Source of the DNA: Halobellus sp. MBLA0158
GTDB lineage: Archaea; Halobacteriota; Halobacteria; Halobacteriales; Haloferacaceae
Direction of reading: 5' to 3'
Length of the DNA stretch: 64,000 nucleotides
NCBI RefSeq assembly: GCF_041477585.1
Contig: NZ_JBGNYA010000001.1
Coordinates: forward strand, 1,178,001-1,242,000
In this document: piece after piece, positions 50,150-58,145 of the stretch
Layout: every line of letters starts with the position of its first letter
How positions within the stretch are numbered: the stretch's first letter is position 1
Notes under the pieces: generated by a model
What the model was told of the DNA's origin: nothing
Database searches by the model: none
Seen by the model: the letters and a program-made list of their open reading frames with translations, nothing else
Program-made: the position numbers and the translations under genes

Positions 50150-50647
50150 TTACAGCAGGAACGTCTCCTGGCGCTCCGAGAGGTCGAGGAACGTGTCTGC
50201 GGCGTCGATCAGTTCCTCGGCGGTCGACTCCTCGAAGGCCATCACTTCGACGCGGACCCCCTCGTGGCGGAGGTGCGAGCACAGCCTGGAAAAGTCGCCG
50301 TCGCCGGTGCAGAGCACGACCGTGTCGACGTGGTTCGCGAGCGTGACCGCGTCGAGGCTCATCCCGACGTCCCAGTCGGCCTTCTTCGAGCCGTCGCCGA
50401 AGGTCTTGATCTCCTTGATCTTCGGCTCGAAGCCGATGTCGACCAGGGCGTCGAAGAACGATTCCTCCTCGGGGCTGTCCGCGCGGACGACGTACGCGAT
50501 CGCCCGCGTGAGGCTCCGTCCCGAGACGCCCTTCTCCAGGAGCGCGGAGTAGTCGATGTTCCTGGAATAGAGGCTCTGGGCCGTGTGATAGAGGTTCTGG
50601 GCGTCGGCGAGCATCGCCACCCGCTGATCCGGGTGAATTTCGGTCAT
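50150..50647 (-). CDS. NYN-domain (PIN-like) nuclease, LabA/DUF88 type
   Basis: 165 residues from the ATG at 50647 (MTEIHPDQRVAMLADAQNLYHTAQSLY). The NYN pattern is clear: the first Asp in LADAQNLYH (residue 15), then KADWDVGMSLDAV (about 93-105) and VVLCTGDGDFSRLCSHLRHEGVRVEV (about 114-139) with conserved acidic residues. It is a predicted Mg-dependent ribonuclease. Divergent from the ribbon-helix-helix gene, with an 82-base spacer. The open frame continues upstream across the antitoxin but has no family similarity there. Confidence 0.85.
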   Translation of the reverse strand: MTEIHPDQRVAMLADAQNLYHTAQSLYSRNIDYSALLEKGVSGRSLTRAIAYVVRADSPEEESFFDALVDIGFEPKIKEIKTFGDGSKKADWDVGMSLDAVTLANHVDTVVLCTGDGDFSRLCSHLRHEGVRVEVMAFEESTAEELIDAADTFLDLSERQETFLL

Positions 50648-50703
50648 ACAGTACCTGGGGGCGGCTTGGTACATGAATGTCCGGTCCCGTCGGAACGATT
50701 TTA

Positions 50704-50724
50704 CGTACATCCAACGGATGTACG
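50704..50724. promoter_or_regulatory. Antitoxin operator: 9-bp perfect inverted repeat
   Basis: Arms CGTACATCC (50704-50712) and GGATGTACG (50716-50724) separated by AAC. It lies directly after a TATA-like GATTTTACG and 5 bases before the ATG at 50730, the classical place for autoregulation by a ribbon-helix-helix antitoxin. GTAC submotifs at the ends overlap the TATA. Confidence 0.75.
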
Positions 50725-50729
50725 CACGT

Positions 50730-51005
50730 ATGTCGGAAGCCGACTCGAACGGATCGGACCCCGAGATCGACCGGATCAATCTCCGGATCTCCCGATCGTT
50801 CCTGGAAGTCGTCGACGAGACGTGGCGCGAACGCGGCTTCAACAGCCGGAGCGAGTTCATCCGGTACGCCCTCCGCGACTCGGTGAACCACCCGGAGGGA
50901 GCGGGCCTCTGGAAGGACATCGCGATCAGCGAGGCGCAATTCGGCGAGACGGACGGCGTTCCCAGCGACGAGATCAGGGACGAATACGGCACGAATGGGG
51001 AGTGA
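50730..51005 (+). CDS. Ribbon-helix-helix antitoxin/regulator (CopG/ParD-like)
   Basis: 91 residues from the ATG at 50730 (MSEADSNGSDPEIDRINLRISRSFLEVVDETWRERGFNSRSEFIRYALRDSV). The RHH fold is at about residues 14-52: strand RINLRIS, two helices with NSRSEFIRYALRD. The C-terminal 40 residues would bind a toxin. It overlaps the following RelE/ParE remnant by 11 bases, as TA pairs do. With the toxin broken, the intact antitoxin probably remains as an orphan repressor of its own promoter or of other TA loci. Confidence 0.85.
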   Translation: MSEADSNGSDPEIDRINLRISRSFLEVVDETWRERGFNSRSEFIRYALRDSVNHPEGAGLWKDIAISEAQFGETDGVPSDEIRDEYGTNGE

Positions 51006-51179
51006 CGACGAGTGGGAGTGGGTGTTTTCGCCGCGAGCGGAGTCCCAACTCTCGCAGATCGACGCCGAGTCACAGCAGCGCATCATCGACAAACTGGACG
51101 AGGCGGTCACCTCTCCGTGGCGGTCCTCCGCGTCGAGGGTGTCCGAAAGCGCGACGGGGCATACAAGGGCGACGACTGA
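50995..51179 (+). pseudogene. RelE/ParE-family toxin, deleted and frameshifted
   Basis: The N-terminal part is intact: MGSDDEWEWVFSPRAESQLS to DEAVTSPWR (ending about 51123), matching haloarchaeal RelE-type toxins. The frame then shifts; in the next frame the typical toxin C-terminus VLRVEGVRKRDGAYKGDD is encoded and ends at the TGA at 51177-51179. About 30 central residues are missing. A 7-bp direct repeat GGCGGTC (51102-51108 and 51119-51125) lies at the junction, consistent with a slippage or microhomology deletion. The original frame runs on to 51393 through unrelated sequence. Confidence 0.8.
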
Positions 51180-51211
51180 CCGTTCCGCTCGCTCCGCGCC
51201 ACTGCGAAACG

Positions 51212-51219
51212 TATATAAT
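51212..51219 (+). promoter_or_regulatory. TATA box upstream of dapA leader region
   Basis: GAAACGTATATAATTTTGG: BRE-like GAAAC followed by TATATAAT (51212-51219). The predicted start is about 51240, 190 bases before dapA, exactly where the GTG of a short frame (51242) lies. Confidence 0.6.
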
Positions 51220-51241
51220 TTTGGAGGATCATCTCTCGGGT

Positions 51242-51331
51242 GTGACACACGCCACGCCGTCCGCGACGGACTCGCCCCGTCGGCCAGCGGCGGGTGGCGC
51301 TCTTTTCCGCGGGAAAAAACGCGCGGCGTAA
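51242..51331 (+). CDS. Possible 29-residue leader peptide with tandem Lys codons before dapA
   Basis: A GTG at 51242, 27 bases after the TATA centre, opens a frame of 29 codons ending TAA at 51331. It ends ...ALFRGKKRAA, and the two Lys codons are consecutive AAA, a codon rarely used in this GC-rich genome. They lie on the right arm of a dyad TTTTCC-GCG-GGAAAA (51303-51317). Position before a lysine operon suggests a role in sensing lysyl-tRNA, by analogy to bacterial leader peptides; this is inference. It may also be an untranslated leader. Confidence 0.35.
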   Translation: MTHATPSATDSPRRPAAGGALFRGKKRAA

Positions 51332-51433
51332 ACGCTCTGGGCGGGAGTGGCGACCCCGTCCTTGGCGACCCCCGGACCGCGCGTACCGGATGACGACAGA
51401 GACAAACCCCACCCGACAGTACACACCCCAACG

Positions 51434-52342
51434 ATGACAGATATCGACTTCACCGGCGTGTTCCCCGCGATGACCACGCCGTTCGACGCGGACGAGGAGA
51501 TCGACCACGAACAGCTCGCCGAGGACGCCCAGCGGCTCGAAGCCGCCGGCGTCGCGGGCCTCGTGCCCGCCGGCTCGACCGGCGAGAGCGCGACGCTGAC
51601 CCACGACGAACACATCGAGGTCGTCGAGACGGTCGTCGAGGCCGTCGACGACGTGCCCGTGATCGCGGGCTCGGGCTCGAACTCGACCCACGAGGCGCTG
51701 GACCTCTCCCAGCGCGCGGCCGACGCCGGCGCCGACGGCCTCCTCCTGATCTCGCCGTACTACAACAAGCCCGAACAGGCGGGCCTCCGCCAGCACTTCG
51801 AGGCCATCGCCGACGCGGTCGACCTCCCGCAGATCGTCTACAACGTCCCGAGCCGAACGGGTCGTAACATCGAGCCCGAGACGGTCGGCGAACTGGCCGC
51901 TCACGAGAACATCCGGGCGTACAAGGCCGCCAGCGGCGACATCGCACAGATCTCGGAAGTGATCGAGTACACCCGCGGCGAGGATCTTTCGGTTCTGTCC
52001 GGCGACGACGCGCTGACGCTCCCGATCTGCTCGCTCGGCGGTCGCGGCGTCATCTCCGTCGCGGGCAACGTCGAGCCCGAGCGGATGGTCGAGCTCGTCG
52101 ACGCCGCCGTCGGCGACGACCTCGAACGGGCCCGCGAGCTCCACTACGAGCTGTCGCCGCTGTTCCGGCACCTGTTCGTCGAGACGAACCCGATCCCGGT
52201 CAAGGCCGCGATGGAGATCCGCGGCTACGGCCCCGCCCGGCTCCGCTCGCCGCTTACGGACCTCGAAGACGACAACCACGCCGAGATGGAGCGGATCCTC
52301 GCGGAACTGGAGACGGAACGAGAGGCGACGGAGGCCGTCTGA
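51434..52342 (+). CDS. dapA: 4-hydroxy-tetrahydrodipicolinate synthase
   Basis: 302-residue TIM-barrel aldolase condensing pyruvate with aspartate semialdehyde, the first step of lysine synthesis. Start MTDIDFTGVFPAMTTPFDADEEID at 51434. Pyruvate-site GSTGESATLTHDEH (about 44-57), Tyr in IVYNVPSRTGRNI (about 135-147) and Schiff-base Lys in AYKAASGD (about 161-168) are present. First gene of the six-gene operon; its stop overlaps the dapB start by one base. Upstream leader of about 190 bases. Confidence 0.95.
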   Translation: MTDIDFTGVFPAMTTPFDADEEIDHEQLAEDAQRLEAAGVAGLVPAGSTGESATLTHDEHIEVVETVVEAVDDVPVIAGSGSNSTHEALDLSQRAADAGADGLLLISPYYNKPEQAGLRQHFEAIADAVDLPQIVYNVPSRTGRNIEPETVGELAAHENIRAYKAASGDIAQISEVIEYTRGEDLSVLSGDDALTLPICSLGGRGVISVAGNVEPERMVELVDAAVGDDLERARELHYELSPLFRHLFVETNPIPVKAAMEIRGYGPARLRSPLTDLEDDNHAEMERILAELETEREATEAV

Positions 52343-53169
52343 TGGGCGGGCTCCGCGTCGCGATCACGGGCGCAAGCGGTCGGATGGGCGGCGAACTCCT
52401 CACGGCCGCCGCCGACCACGACGACGTCGACTACGTCCTCGCGGCGACCCGGACGCCCGAGGCGGTCCCGAGCGGCGACGCGCCGGACGCACCCGACGCG
52501 GTCGTCGCCGACAGCGACCTCGGCGACGCGCTCGAATCCCACGATATCGACGTCCTCGTGGACTTCACCGTCCCCGAGGCGAGCGTCGACTACCTCCGGG
52601 CCGCCGCCGACAGCGGCGTCGCCGCCGTCGTCGGGACGACCGGCTACGACGACGACCACCTGGAGACCCTCGATTCGGTCGCCGAGTCGGTCCCGTTCCT
52701 GCGCGCCTCGAACTTCTCCCGCGGCGTCGCGGCGCTCCGCCGGGCGGTCGAGGCCGCCGCCGGGGCGCTCTCGGGCTACGACGTCGAAGTGACCGAGACC
52801 CACCACAACGGCAAGCGCGACGCCCCCTCGGGGACGGCGCTCACGATCCTCGACGACATCGACGAGGCCCGCGGCGAAGCGGCAGAGCGCGTCCACGGGC
52901 GCGAGGGCGACCAGCCTCGCGAAGGGACTGAGATCGGCGTCCACGCGCGCCGCGCGGGCGACGTCACGGGCGAGCACGAGGTCCTCTTCGCCGGCAACGA
53001 GGAGGTCGTCGAACTGACTCACCGCGCCGGCTCCCGCGGCATCTTCGCGGTCGGCGCGCTCGACGCCGCGGCCTGGCTCGCCGGCCGCTCTCCCGGACGG
53101 TACGATTTCGGTGAAGTCTTGGACGCCGGCGGCGAGAACGAAGACGACGGAGCTTCCCGATCCCAATGA
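52342..53169 (+). CDS. dapB: 4-hydroxy-tetrahydrodipicolinate reductase
   Basis: 275 residues. The NAD(P)H-binding GASGRMGG is at about residues 9-16; the catalytic core THHNGKRDAPSGTAL (about 152-166) carries the conserved His pair and Lys, and ARRAGDVTGEHEVLF follows. It reduces the DapA product to tetrahydrodipicolinate. Starts inside the dapA stop (TGATG) and ends 4 bases into dapD (ATGA). A short acidic C-terminal tail (ENEDDGASRSQ) is present. Confidence 0.95.
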   Translation: MGGLRVAITGASGRMGGELLTAAADHDDVDYVLAATRTPEAVPSGDAPDAPDAVVADSDLGDALESHDIDVLVDFTVPEASVDYLRAAADSGVAAVVGTTGYDDDHLETLDSVAESVPFLRASNFSRGVAALRRAVEAAAGALSGYDVEVTETHHNGKRDAPSGTALTILDDIDEARGEAAERVHGREGDQPREGTEIGVHARRAGDVTGEHEVLFAGNEEVVELTHRAGSRGIFAVGALDAAAWLAGRSPGRYDFGEVLDAGGENEDDGASRSQ

Positions 53170-54011
53170 GCCTCGAATCCGACATCGACGACCTGTGGCA
53201 GCGCTACCAGGACGACGACCTCTCCGCGGAGACCGCCGGCTCCGGCGTGGAGTCGACGCTCAATGCCTTCCTCGAAGCCCTGGAGACCGGCGAGGTGCGG
53301 GCGGCCGAGCAAGTGGGCGACAGCGGCCCGGACGGCTGGGTCGTCAACGAGTGGGTAAAGCGCGGCATCCTGCTCAACTTCGGCCTGCGCGAGACGCTCC
53401 CCCGCGAGTACGGCGACGTCACCTACTACGACGTCCTGCCGCTCCGTTCGACGACCGACCTCGGCGGGCGCGGCACCCGCAACACCCCCGACGGGACCGC
53501 GATCCGCCGCGGCGCCTACCTCGGCTCGGACTGCATTATGATGTCGCCGTCGTTCGTCAACATCGGCGCCCACGTCGGCGACGGGACCCTCGTCGACTCG
53601 TGTGACACCGTCGGCTCCTGCGCCCAGTTAGGAGAGAACGTCAAGCTCGGCGCCAACACGCTGATCGGCGGCGTCCTCGAACCCGTCGAGGACGCGCCGG
53701 TGATCATCGAAGACGGCGTCTCGCTCGGCGCGGGCTGTCGAGTCACCTCCGGCTTCCACGTCGGCGAGAACACGGTCGTCGGCGAGAACACCCTTCTGAG
53801 CCCCCGGATTCCAGTCTACGACCTCGTCGAGGAGGAGGTCATCTACGGGCACCTGCCGTCCGAGCGCCGCGCGTTCACGCGGTACGTCGAGTCCTCGCTC
53901 GGCGACCACGACCTCTTCGAGTCCGGCGCGTACAAGCCCGCGGTCGTCGCGCTCGACATCGAAGACGACACCCTCGACAAGACCCGTCGCGAGGAGGCGC
54001 TCCGGGAATGA
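53166..54011 (+). CDS. dapD: Tetrahydrodipicolinate N-succinyltransferase (DapD)
   Basis: 281 residues: helical N-terminal domain then a left-handed beta-helix of hexapeptide repeats (from VNIGAHVGDGTLVDSCDTVGSCAQLGENVKLGANTLIGG). RGAYLGSDCIMMSPSFVNIGA and VIIEDGVSLGAGCRV are DapD landmarks. It commits the operon to the succinylase branch. Overlaps dapB and lysA by 4 bases each. The pathway would need an aminotransferase (DapC) that is not encoded here. Confidence 0.94.
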   Translation: MSLESDIDDLWQRYQDDDLSAETAGSGVESTLNAFLEALETGEVRAAEQVGDSGPDGWVVNEWVKRGILLNFGLRETLPREYGDVTYYDVLPLRSTTDLGGRGTRNTPDGTAIRRGAYLGSDCIMMSPSFVNIGAHVGDGTLVDSCDTVGSCAQLGENVKLGANTLIGGVLEPVEDAPVIIEDGVSLGAGCRVTSGFHVGENTVVGENTLLSPRIPVYDLVEEEVIYGHLPSERRAFTRYVESSLGDHDLFESGAYKPAVVALDIEDDTLDKTRREEALRE

Positions 54012-55252
54012 GCCACTCCGGCGGCGGAGGGCCGGCGGTCAGGCGCCTCGCCGACTGGGACGGCGAGGCCCTCCTCGCGCTCGCCGGGGAGCACGAGACG
54101 CCGCTCTACGTCGTCGACCTCGATCGGGTGGAGGAGAACTGCGCACGACTCCAGTCAGCGTTCCCCGACGCCGACGTCCGCTACGCGATGAAAGCCCACT
54201 CGGGCGCCCAGGTCCTGCGGACCGTCCGCGAGGCGGGGCTGGACGCCGAGTGCGCCTCCGCGGGCGAGGTGATGCGCGCGCTCGACGCCGGCTTCCCGGG
54301 CGACCGGGTCCAGTACACGGCGGTCAATCCACCCGCCCGCGACCTCGACTACGTCGTCGAGCGCTGGCGCGAGCACCCCGGCCTCACGGTCACGGTCGGC
54401 GCGGCCGACACGGTCGACCGCCTGCGGGACCGCGGCTTCGACGGTCGGCTCTGCATCCGCGCGAATCCGGGCGTCGGCGCCGGCCACCACGAGAAGGTCC
54501 AGACGGGCGCGAACGCGAAGTTCGGCATCCCGATCGAGCGCGTGCCCGACCTCGCCGAGCAGTGGGCCGCCGAGTTCGACCTCGTCGGCGTCCACGCCCA
54601 CGCGGGCAGCGGCATCTCGGGCGAGGACCTCTCGGCCCACCGCGAACTGGTCAGTCGGATGGGCGACCTCGCGCGCGAGGTCGAATCCGCGGTCGTCTCC
54701 CTGGAGTTCGTCGACGTCGGCGGCGGCTTCGGCGTCCCCTACGAGGAGGACGAGCCGCCGCTGGACCTCGACGCCGTCGCCGAGGCGACGCGCGAGGCGC
54801 TGGGCGAGGTCGACGCGACGCTCGCGGTCGAGCCCGGACGGTACGTCGTCGCCGACGCCGGCGTGCTCCTCACGACCGTGAACACGGTCAAGCAGGCCCG
54901 CGACGCCACCGTCGTGGGCGTCGACGCCGGGATGACGACGCTCCTCCGGCCGGCGATGTACGACGCCTACCACGCGATCCGGAATCTCTCGGCGCCCGAC
55001 GCCGAATCGACCCCCGTCACGGTAGCGGGACCTATATGTGAGTCGGCGGACGTACTGTGTGAGCACAGGTCGCTCTCGCGGCCCCGACGCGGGCACGTCC
55101 TCGCCATTGGGAACGCGGGCGCGTACGGATACGAGATGTCGAGCACCTACAACTCCCGACCGCGGCCGGCCGAAGTCGTCCTCTCGGAGGCGACGGTCCG
55201 TCCGTCCCGTCGGCGCGAGACCCTGACTGACCTCACCACCCTAGACCAATGA
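54008..55252 (+). CDS. lysA: Diaminopimelate decarboxylase
   Basis: 414-residue PLP enzyme, fold III. PLP Lys in VRYAMKAHSG (about residue 61), the glycine-rich phosphate loop VDVGGGFGVPYEEDEPP (about 237-253), and the C-terminal GPICESADVLC, GNAGAYGYEMSSTYNSRPRPAEV signatures are all present. It converts meso-DAP to lysine. It lies before dapF although it acts after it. Overlaps dapD and dapF by 4 bases. Confidence 0.95.
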   Translation: MSHSGGGGPAVRRLADWDGEALLALAGEHETPLYVVDLDRVEENCARLQSAFPDADVRYAMKAHSGAQVLRTVREAGLDAECASAGEVMRALDAGFPGDRVQYTAVNPPARDLDYVVERWREHPGLTVTVGAADTVDRLRDRGFDGRLCIRANPGVGAGHHEKVQTGANAKFGIPIERVPDLAEQWAAEFDLVGVHAHAGSGISGEDLSAHRELVSRMGDLAREVESAVVSLEFVDVGGGFGVPYEEDEPPLDLDAVAEATREALGEVDATLAVEPGRYVVADAGVLLTTVNTVKQARDATVVGVDAGMTTLLRPAMYDAYHAIRNLSAPDAESTPVTVAGPICESADVLCEHRSLSRPRRGHVLAIGNAGAYGYEMSSTYNSRPRPAEVVLSEATVRPSRRRETLTDLTTLDQ

Positions 55253-56193
55253 GCGTACAGCACGACAGAGTACCAGTCGAGAAGTACCACGGCACCGGCA
55301 ACGACTTCATCGTCGTCGACGCCGTCGAATCGATCCCCGACCGCCCCGCGTTCGCGACCGCCCACTGCGACCGCGAGACCGGCGTCGAACACGACGCCTC
55401 GCCGCGCACCGGCGCCGACGGCGTCCTCTTCTTGCATCTGGAAGAGCGCTACTCGCCGCCGCGCGTCGTGATGACGCTCGTCCAGCCGGACGGGTCGGTC
55501 GCCGCGATGTGCGGCAACGGCGCGCGCGTCGCCGCCGCCTGGGCCGCAGAGCGTACGGGATCGGACGAACTGATGATCGACACGCCCGCGGGCACGCGCC
55601 ACGCGGTCGTCGAGGGCGACGAGGTGACGATCGAGATGGGCGAACCGAGCTTCCGTCCGCGCGACGTCCCGCTGGCCCGCGAGGCCGAACGCAGTGAGGC
55701 CTCGGAAGAGCGAGCGGGAGCGGAGCGACACGCGAGCCGCGAAGCCGAACTCATCGAAGAGGACGTCGAGGGACTCACCGTCACCGCAGTCAACACGGGC
55801 GTCCCTCACGCCGTCGCGGTCGTCGACGACGTCGACGCGGTCGACCTCGAATCGGTCGCGCCCGCGGTCCGCTACGCCGACGTCTTCCCCGAGGGCGCGA
55901 ACGTCACGCTCGCCTCGCGGGACGGCGAGGACCGCGAGGGCAACCCCCAGTTCCGCCAGCGCACCTACGAGCGCGGCGTCGAGGGCGAGACCCGCTCGTG
56001 CGGGACCGGTGCGGTCGCGGTCGCCGCGGTCGCCAAGCGGCTCGGCCTCGTCGACGGCTCCGACTCGATGACGGTCAGCCCGCCCGGGGGCGACCTCCGG
56101 ATCACGGTGCCCGACGACGGGCCCGCGACGCTCGCCGGCCCCGCCGAACGCGAGTTCGCGGGCGAACTCGACGTCGTGGTGCGATCGACGTAG
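55249..56193 (+). CDS. dapF: Diaminopimelate epimerase with low-complexity insertion
   Basis: 314 residues. VEKYHGTGNDFIVVDA at the N-terminus; the two catalytic Cys in MCGNGARVAAAW (about residue 86) and TRSCGTGAVAVAAV (about 249). Between the halves (about residues 145-165) is an extra AERSEASEERAGAERHASREAE segment, encoded by a GAGCGAGCGGGAGCGGAGCG-type DNA tract, not present in the core family. The insertion keeps the frame and sits in a loop before the second domain. Otherwise complete. Overlaps lysA by 4 bases. Confidence 0.94.
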   Translation: MSVQHDRVPVEKYHGTGNDFIVVDAVESIPDRPAFATAHCDRETGVEHDASPRTGADGVLFLHLEERYSPPRVVMTLVQPDGSVAAMCGNGARVAAAWAAERTGSDELMIDTPAGTRHAVVEGDEVTIEMGEPSFRPRDVPLAREAERSEASEERAGAERHASREAELIEEDVEGLTVTAVNTGVPHAVAVVDDVDAVDLESVAPAVRYADVFPEGANVTLASRDGEDREGNPQFRQRTYERGVEGETRSCGTGAVAVAAVAKRLGLVDGSDSMTVSPPGGDLRITVPDDGPATLAGPAEREFAGELDVVVRST

Positions 56194-57348
56194 ATGGCGG
56201 GCGCGGATTCCGACGCTGACCCCGACGCGGATTCGCATCAGGGATTCGACCCCGTCTCCTTCCTCGAATCCGCGGTCCCGATCACCTCGAACGAGAACGT
56301 CGATGAGATGCGGGAGTTCCTCGTGGAGACGGTCGAGTCTCGGGGCATCGACGTCCGCGTCGACGACGCGGGCAACATCATCGCGACGAAAGCCGGCGCG
56401 GACGCCGGCGACGACCCCGAGACGCACCTCGTCTTCAACACCCACATCGACACCGTCTCGCCGCACGTCGCCTTCGAGCGCGAGCAGGTCGACGGGGAAC
56501 TCGTCCGGATCCACGGCCGCGGCGCCTGCGACGCCAAGGGCCCGCTCGCGGCGATCCTCTCGGCGTTCTTCGCCGTCGAGCCCCGAGCGGACGCCCGCGT
56601 GACGCTCGCGGTGACGCCCGACGAGGAGGCGCTGTCGACCGGCGCGGCGGCGCTCGACCTCGACGGCGATTGCTACGTCGTGGGCGAGCCTACCGATCTG
56701 GACGTCTGCACCGCCGCGAAGGGCCGCTTCCAGGGCACGCTCACGCTCTCGGGCGTCGCGGCCCACGCCGCCGAGCCCGACTCCGGCGCGAACGCCATCG
56801 CGGGCCTGGAGGGCGCGCTCGGAGCGATCCGGACCTTCGACGAGGGGCGGGCGGCTCACCCGCAGCTCGGCCGCGCGACGCTGACGCCGACGACCGTGGT
56901 CGGCGGCGACGCGACCAATCAGGTGCCCGCCAACTGCGAGCTCGTCCTCGACCGGAGGAGCGTCCCGCCGGAGACGGCAGAAGGTTTCCGGTCCGAGCTC
57001 GAAACCGCGGTCCGCGAGGCCGTCCCCGACGACGTCGGCGTCGACTTCGCGCTCACGGACCGGCCGACGCCGTTCCTGGAGGCGTTCGCGACCGACGCGG
57101 ACCACGACCTCGTGCGGACGCTCGCCGCCGCGAGCGAGCGCGCGGGCGGCTCCGGCGCGGTGCGGCCCTTCACCGCCGCGACGGAGGCGTCGTACTTCTC
57201 GCCCGCGCCGGTGGTCGTCTTCGGTCCGGGGGTCCTCGCCGACGACCGGGGTGCCGTGGCCCACGCCGAGCGCGAGTACGTCGACGTCGCGGACGTGCGC
57301 CGCGCCGCCGAGGCGCTGACCGACGCCGCGCGACGGCTGGTCGGCTGA
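56194..57348 (+). CDS. dapE: Succinyl-diaminopimelate desuccinylase, M20 family
   Basis: 384 residues starting directly after the dapF stop (MAGADSDADPDADSHQG). M20 metal ligands: His in FNTHIDTVSPH (about residue 88), Asp in RGACDAKGPLAAI (about 113), Glu pair in TPDEEALSTG (about 151), Glu in VVGEPTDLDVCTAAKGR (about 171) and a final His. The lid/dimerisation domain is present. It fits the succinylase pathway with dapD; the M20 family also contains similar amidohydrolases, but the operon decides the assignment. Confidence 0.9.
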   Translation: MAGADSDADPDADSHQGFDPVSFLESAVPITSNENVDEMREFLVETVESRGIDVRVDDAGNIIATKAGADAGDDPETHLVFNTHIDTVSPHVAFEREQVDGELVRIHGRGACDAKGPLAAILSAFFAVEPRADARVTLAVTPDEEALSTGAAALDLDGDCYVVGEPTDLDVCTAAKGRFQGTLTLSGVAAHAAEPDSGANAIAGLEGALGAIRTFDEGRAAHPQLGRATLTPTTVVGGDATNQVPANCELVLDRRSVPPETAEGFRSELETAVREAVPDDVGVDFALTDRPTPFLEAFATDADHDLVRTLAAASERAGGSGAVRPFTAATEASYFSPAPVVVFGPGVLADDRGAVAHAEREYVDVADVRRAAEALTDAARRLVG

Positions 57349-57413
57349 CTCCCCGCTCGGCCGCCCGTCGCCCGACCGCAACTCCCATACTCGCCCGCCC
57401 TGTCTCCTCCCGT

Positions 57414-58145
57414 ATGTACGAGGCGGTCCACGCCCACCCCGACGGCGAGAGCACGGCCTCGCGCCTCGCGCTGACGGCCGAGCGCCACGGCTACGCGGGC
57501 GTGGTCGTCCGCGCCGACGACGCCGATCCCGACTACGAGACGCTCCGGGAGGCCGCGAACGTCGACGTCGCCGACGGCGTCGAGATCGTCGCCCCCGATC
57601 CCCAGCACGCCAGCGGCGCGGTCGGGAACGCCCGGCCGAAACACGAGGTGGTGATCGTCGCCGGCGGGACCGACGGGCTGAACCGCTTCGCGGTCGAGCA
57701 GGCCCGCGTCGACGTGCTCGCGCGGCCGTTCGAGGGCACCCGGGACGACGATGGAACCGACGGGATCGGCGGCGACGGCGACGTCAACCACGTGCTCGCG
57801 AAGGCCGCCCGCGACAACGACGTCCGGATCGAGGTGAACCTCGCGCCCGTCCTCCGGGACCGCGGCGGCGGCCGCGTCCGCCACCTCGACAAGCTCCGTC
57901 GCCTGAAGCGCCTCCTCGATCACTACGACGCGCCGTACGTCGTCAGCGCCAACGCCGAATCGCACCTCCAGGTCCGCGCGCCGCGCGAGCTGGCCGCCCT
58001 CGGGGAGGAGATCGGCCTCGGCGCCGAGTGGACTCGCGACGGACTCACGGAGTGGGAGCGGCTCGTCGAGCACAATCGGACGCGGCTGTCCGAGTCGTTC
58101 ATCACCCCGGGCGTCGAACGTGGCCGGTATGAAGAAGACGATTGA
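57414..58145 (+). CDS. rnp3: RNase P protein component 3 (Rpp30)
   Basis: 243 residues from the ATG at 57414 (MYEAVHAHPDGESTASRLALTAERHGY). TIM-barrel Rpp30 pattern: YAGVVVRADD, FAVEQARVDVLARPF, HVLAKAARDNDVRIEVNLAPVLRDRGG and the C-terminal YDAPYVVSANAESHLQVRAPRELAAL. It pairs with Pop5 (rnp2, encoded two genes downstream) on RNase P RNA for tRNA 5' maturation. A short acidic insertion (TRDDDGTDGIGGDGDV) is present. Overlaps the methyltransferase by 17 bases. Confidence 0.92.
   Translation: MYEAVHAHPDGESTASRLALTAERHGYAGVVVRADDADPDYETLREAANVDVADGVEIVAPDPQHASGAVGNARPKHEVVIVAGGTDGLNRFAVEQARVDVLARPFEGTRDDDGTDGIGGDGDVNHVLAKAARDNDVRIEVNLAPVLRDRGGGRVRHLDKLRRLKRLLDHYDAPYVVSANAESHLQVRAPRELAALGEEIGLGAEWTRDGLTEWERLVEHNRTRLSESFITPGVERGRYEEDD

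Noticed and set aside
50999-51393. 132-residue protein starting at the toxin ATG
   Set aside because: After residue 45 the sequence runs through the dapA promoter and loses toxin similarity; the real C-terminus is in another frame, so it is annotated as a pseudogene.
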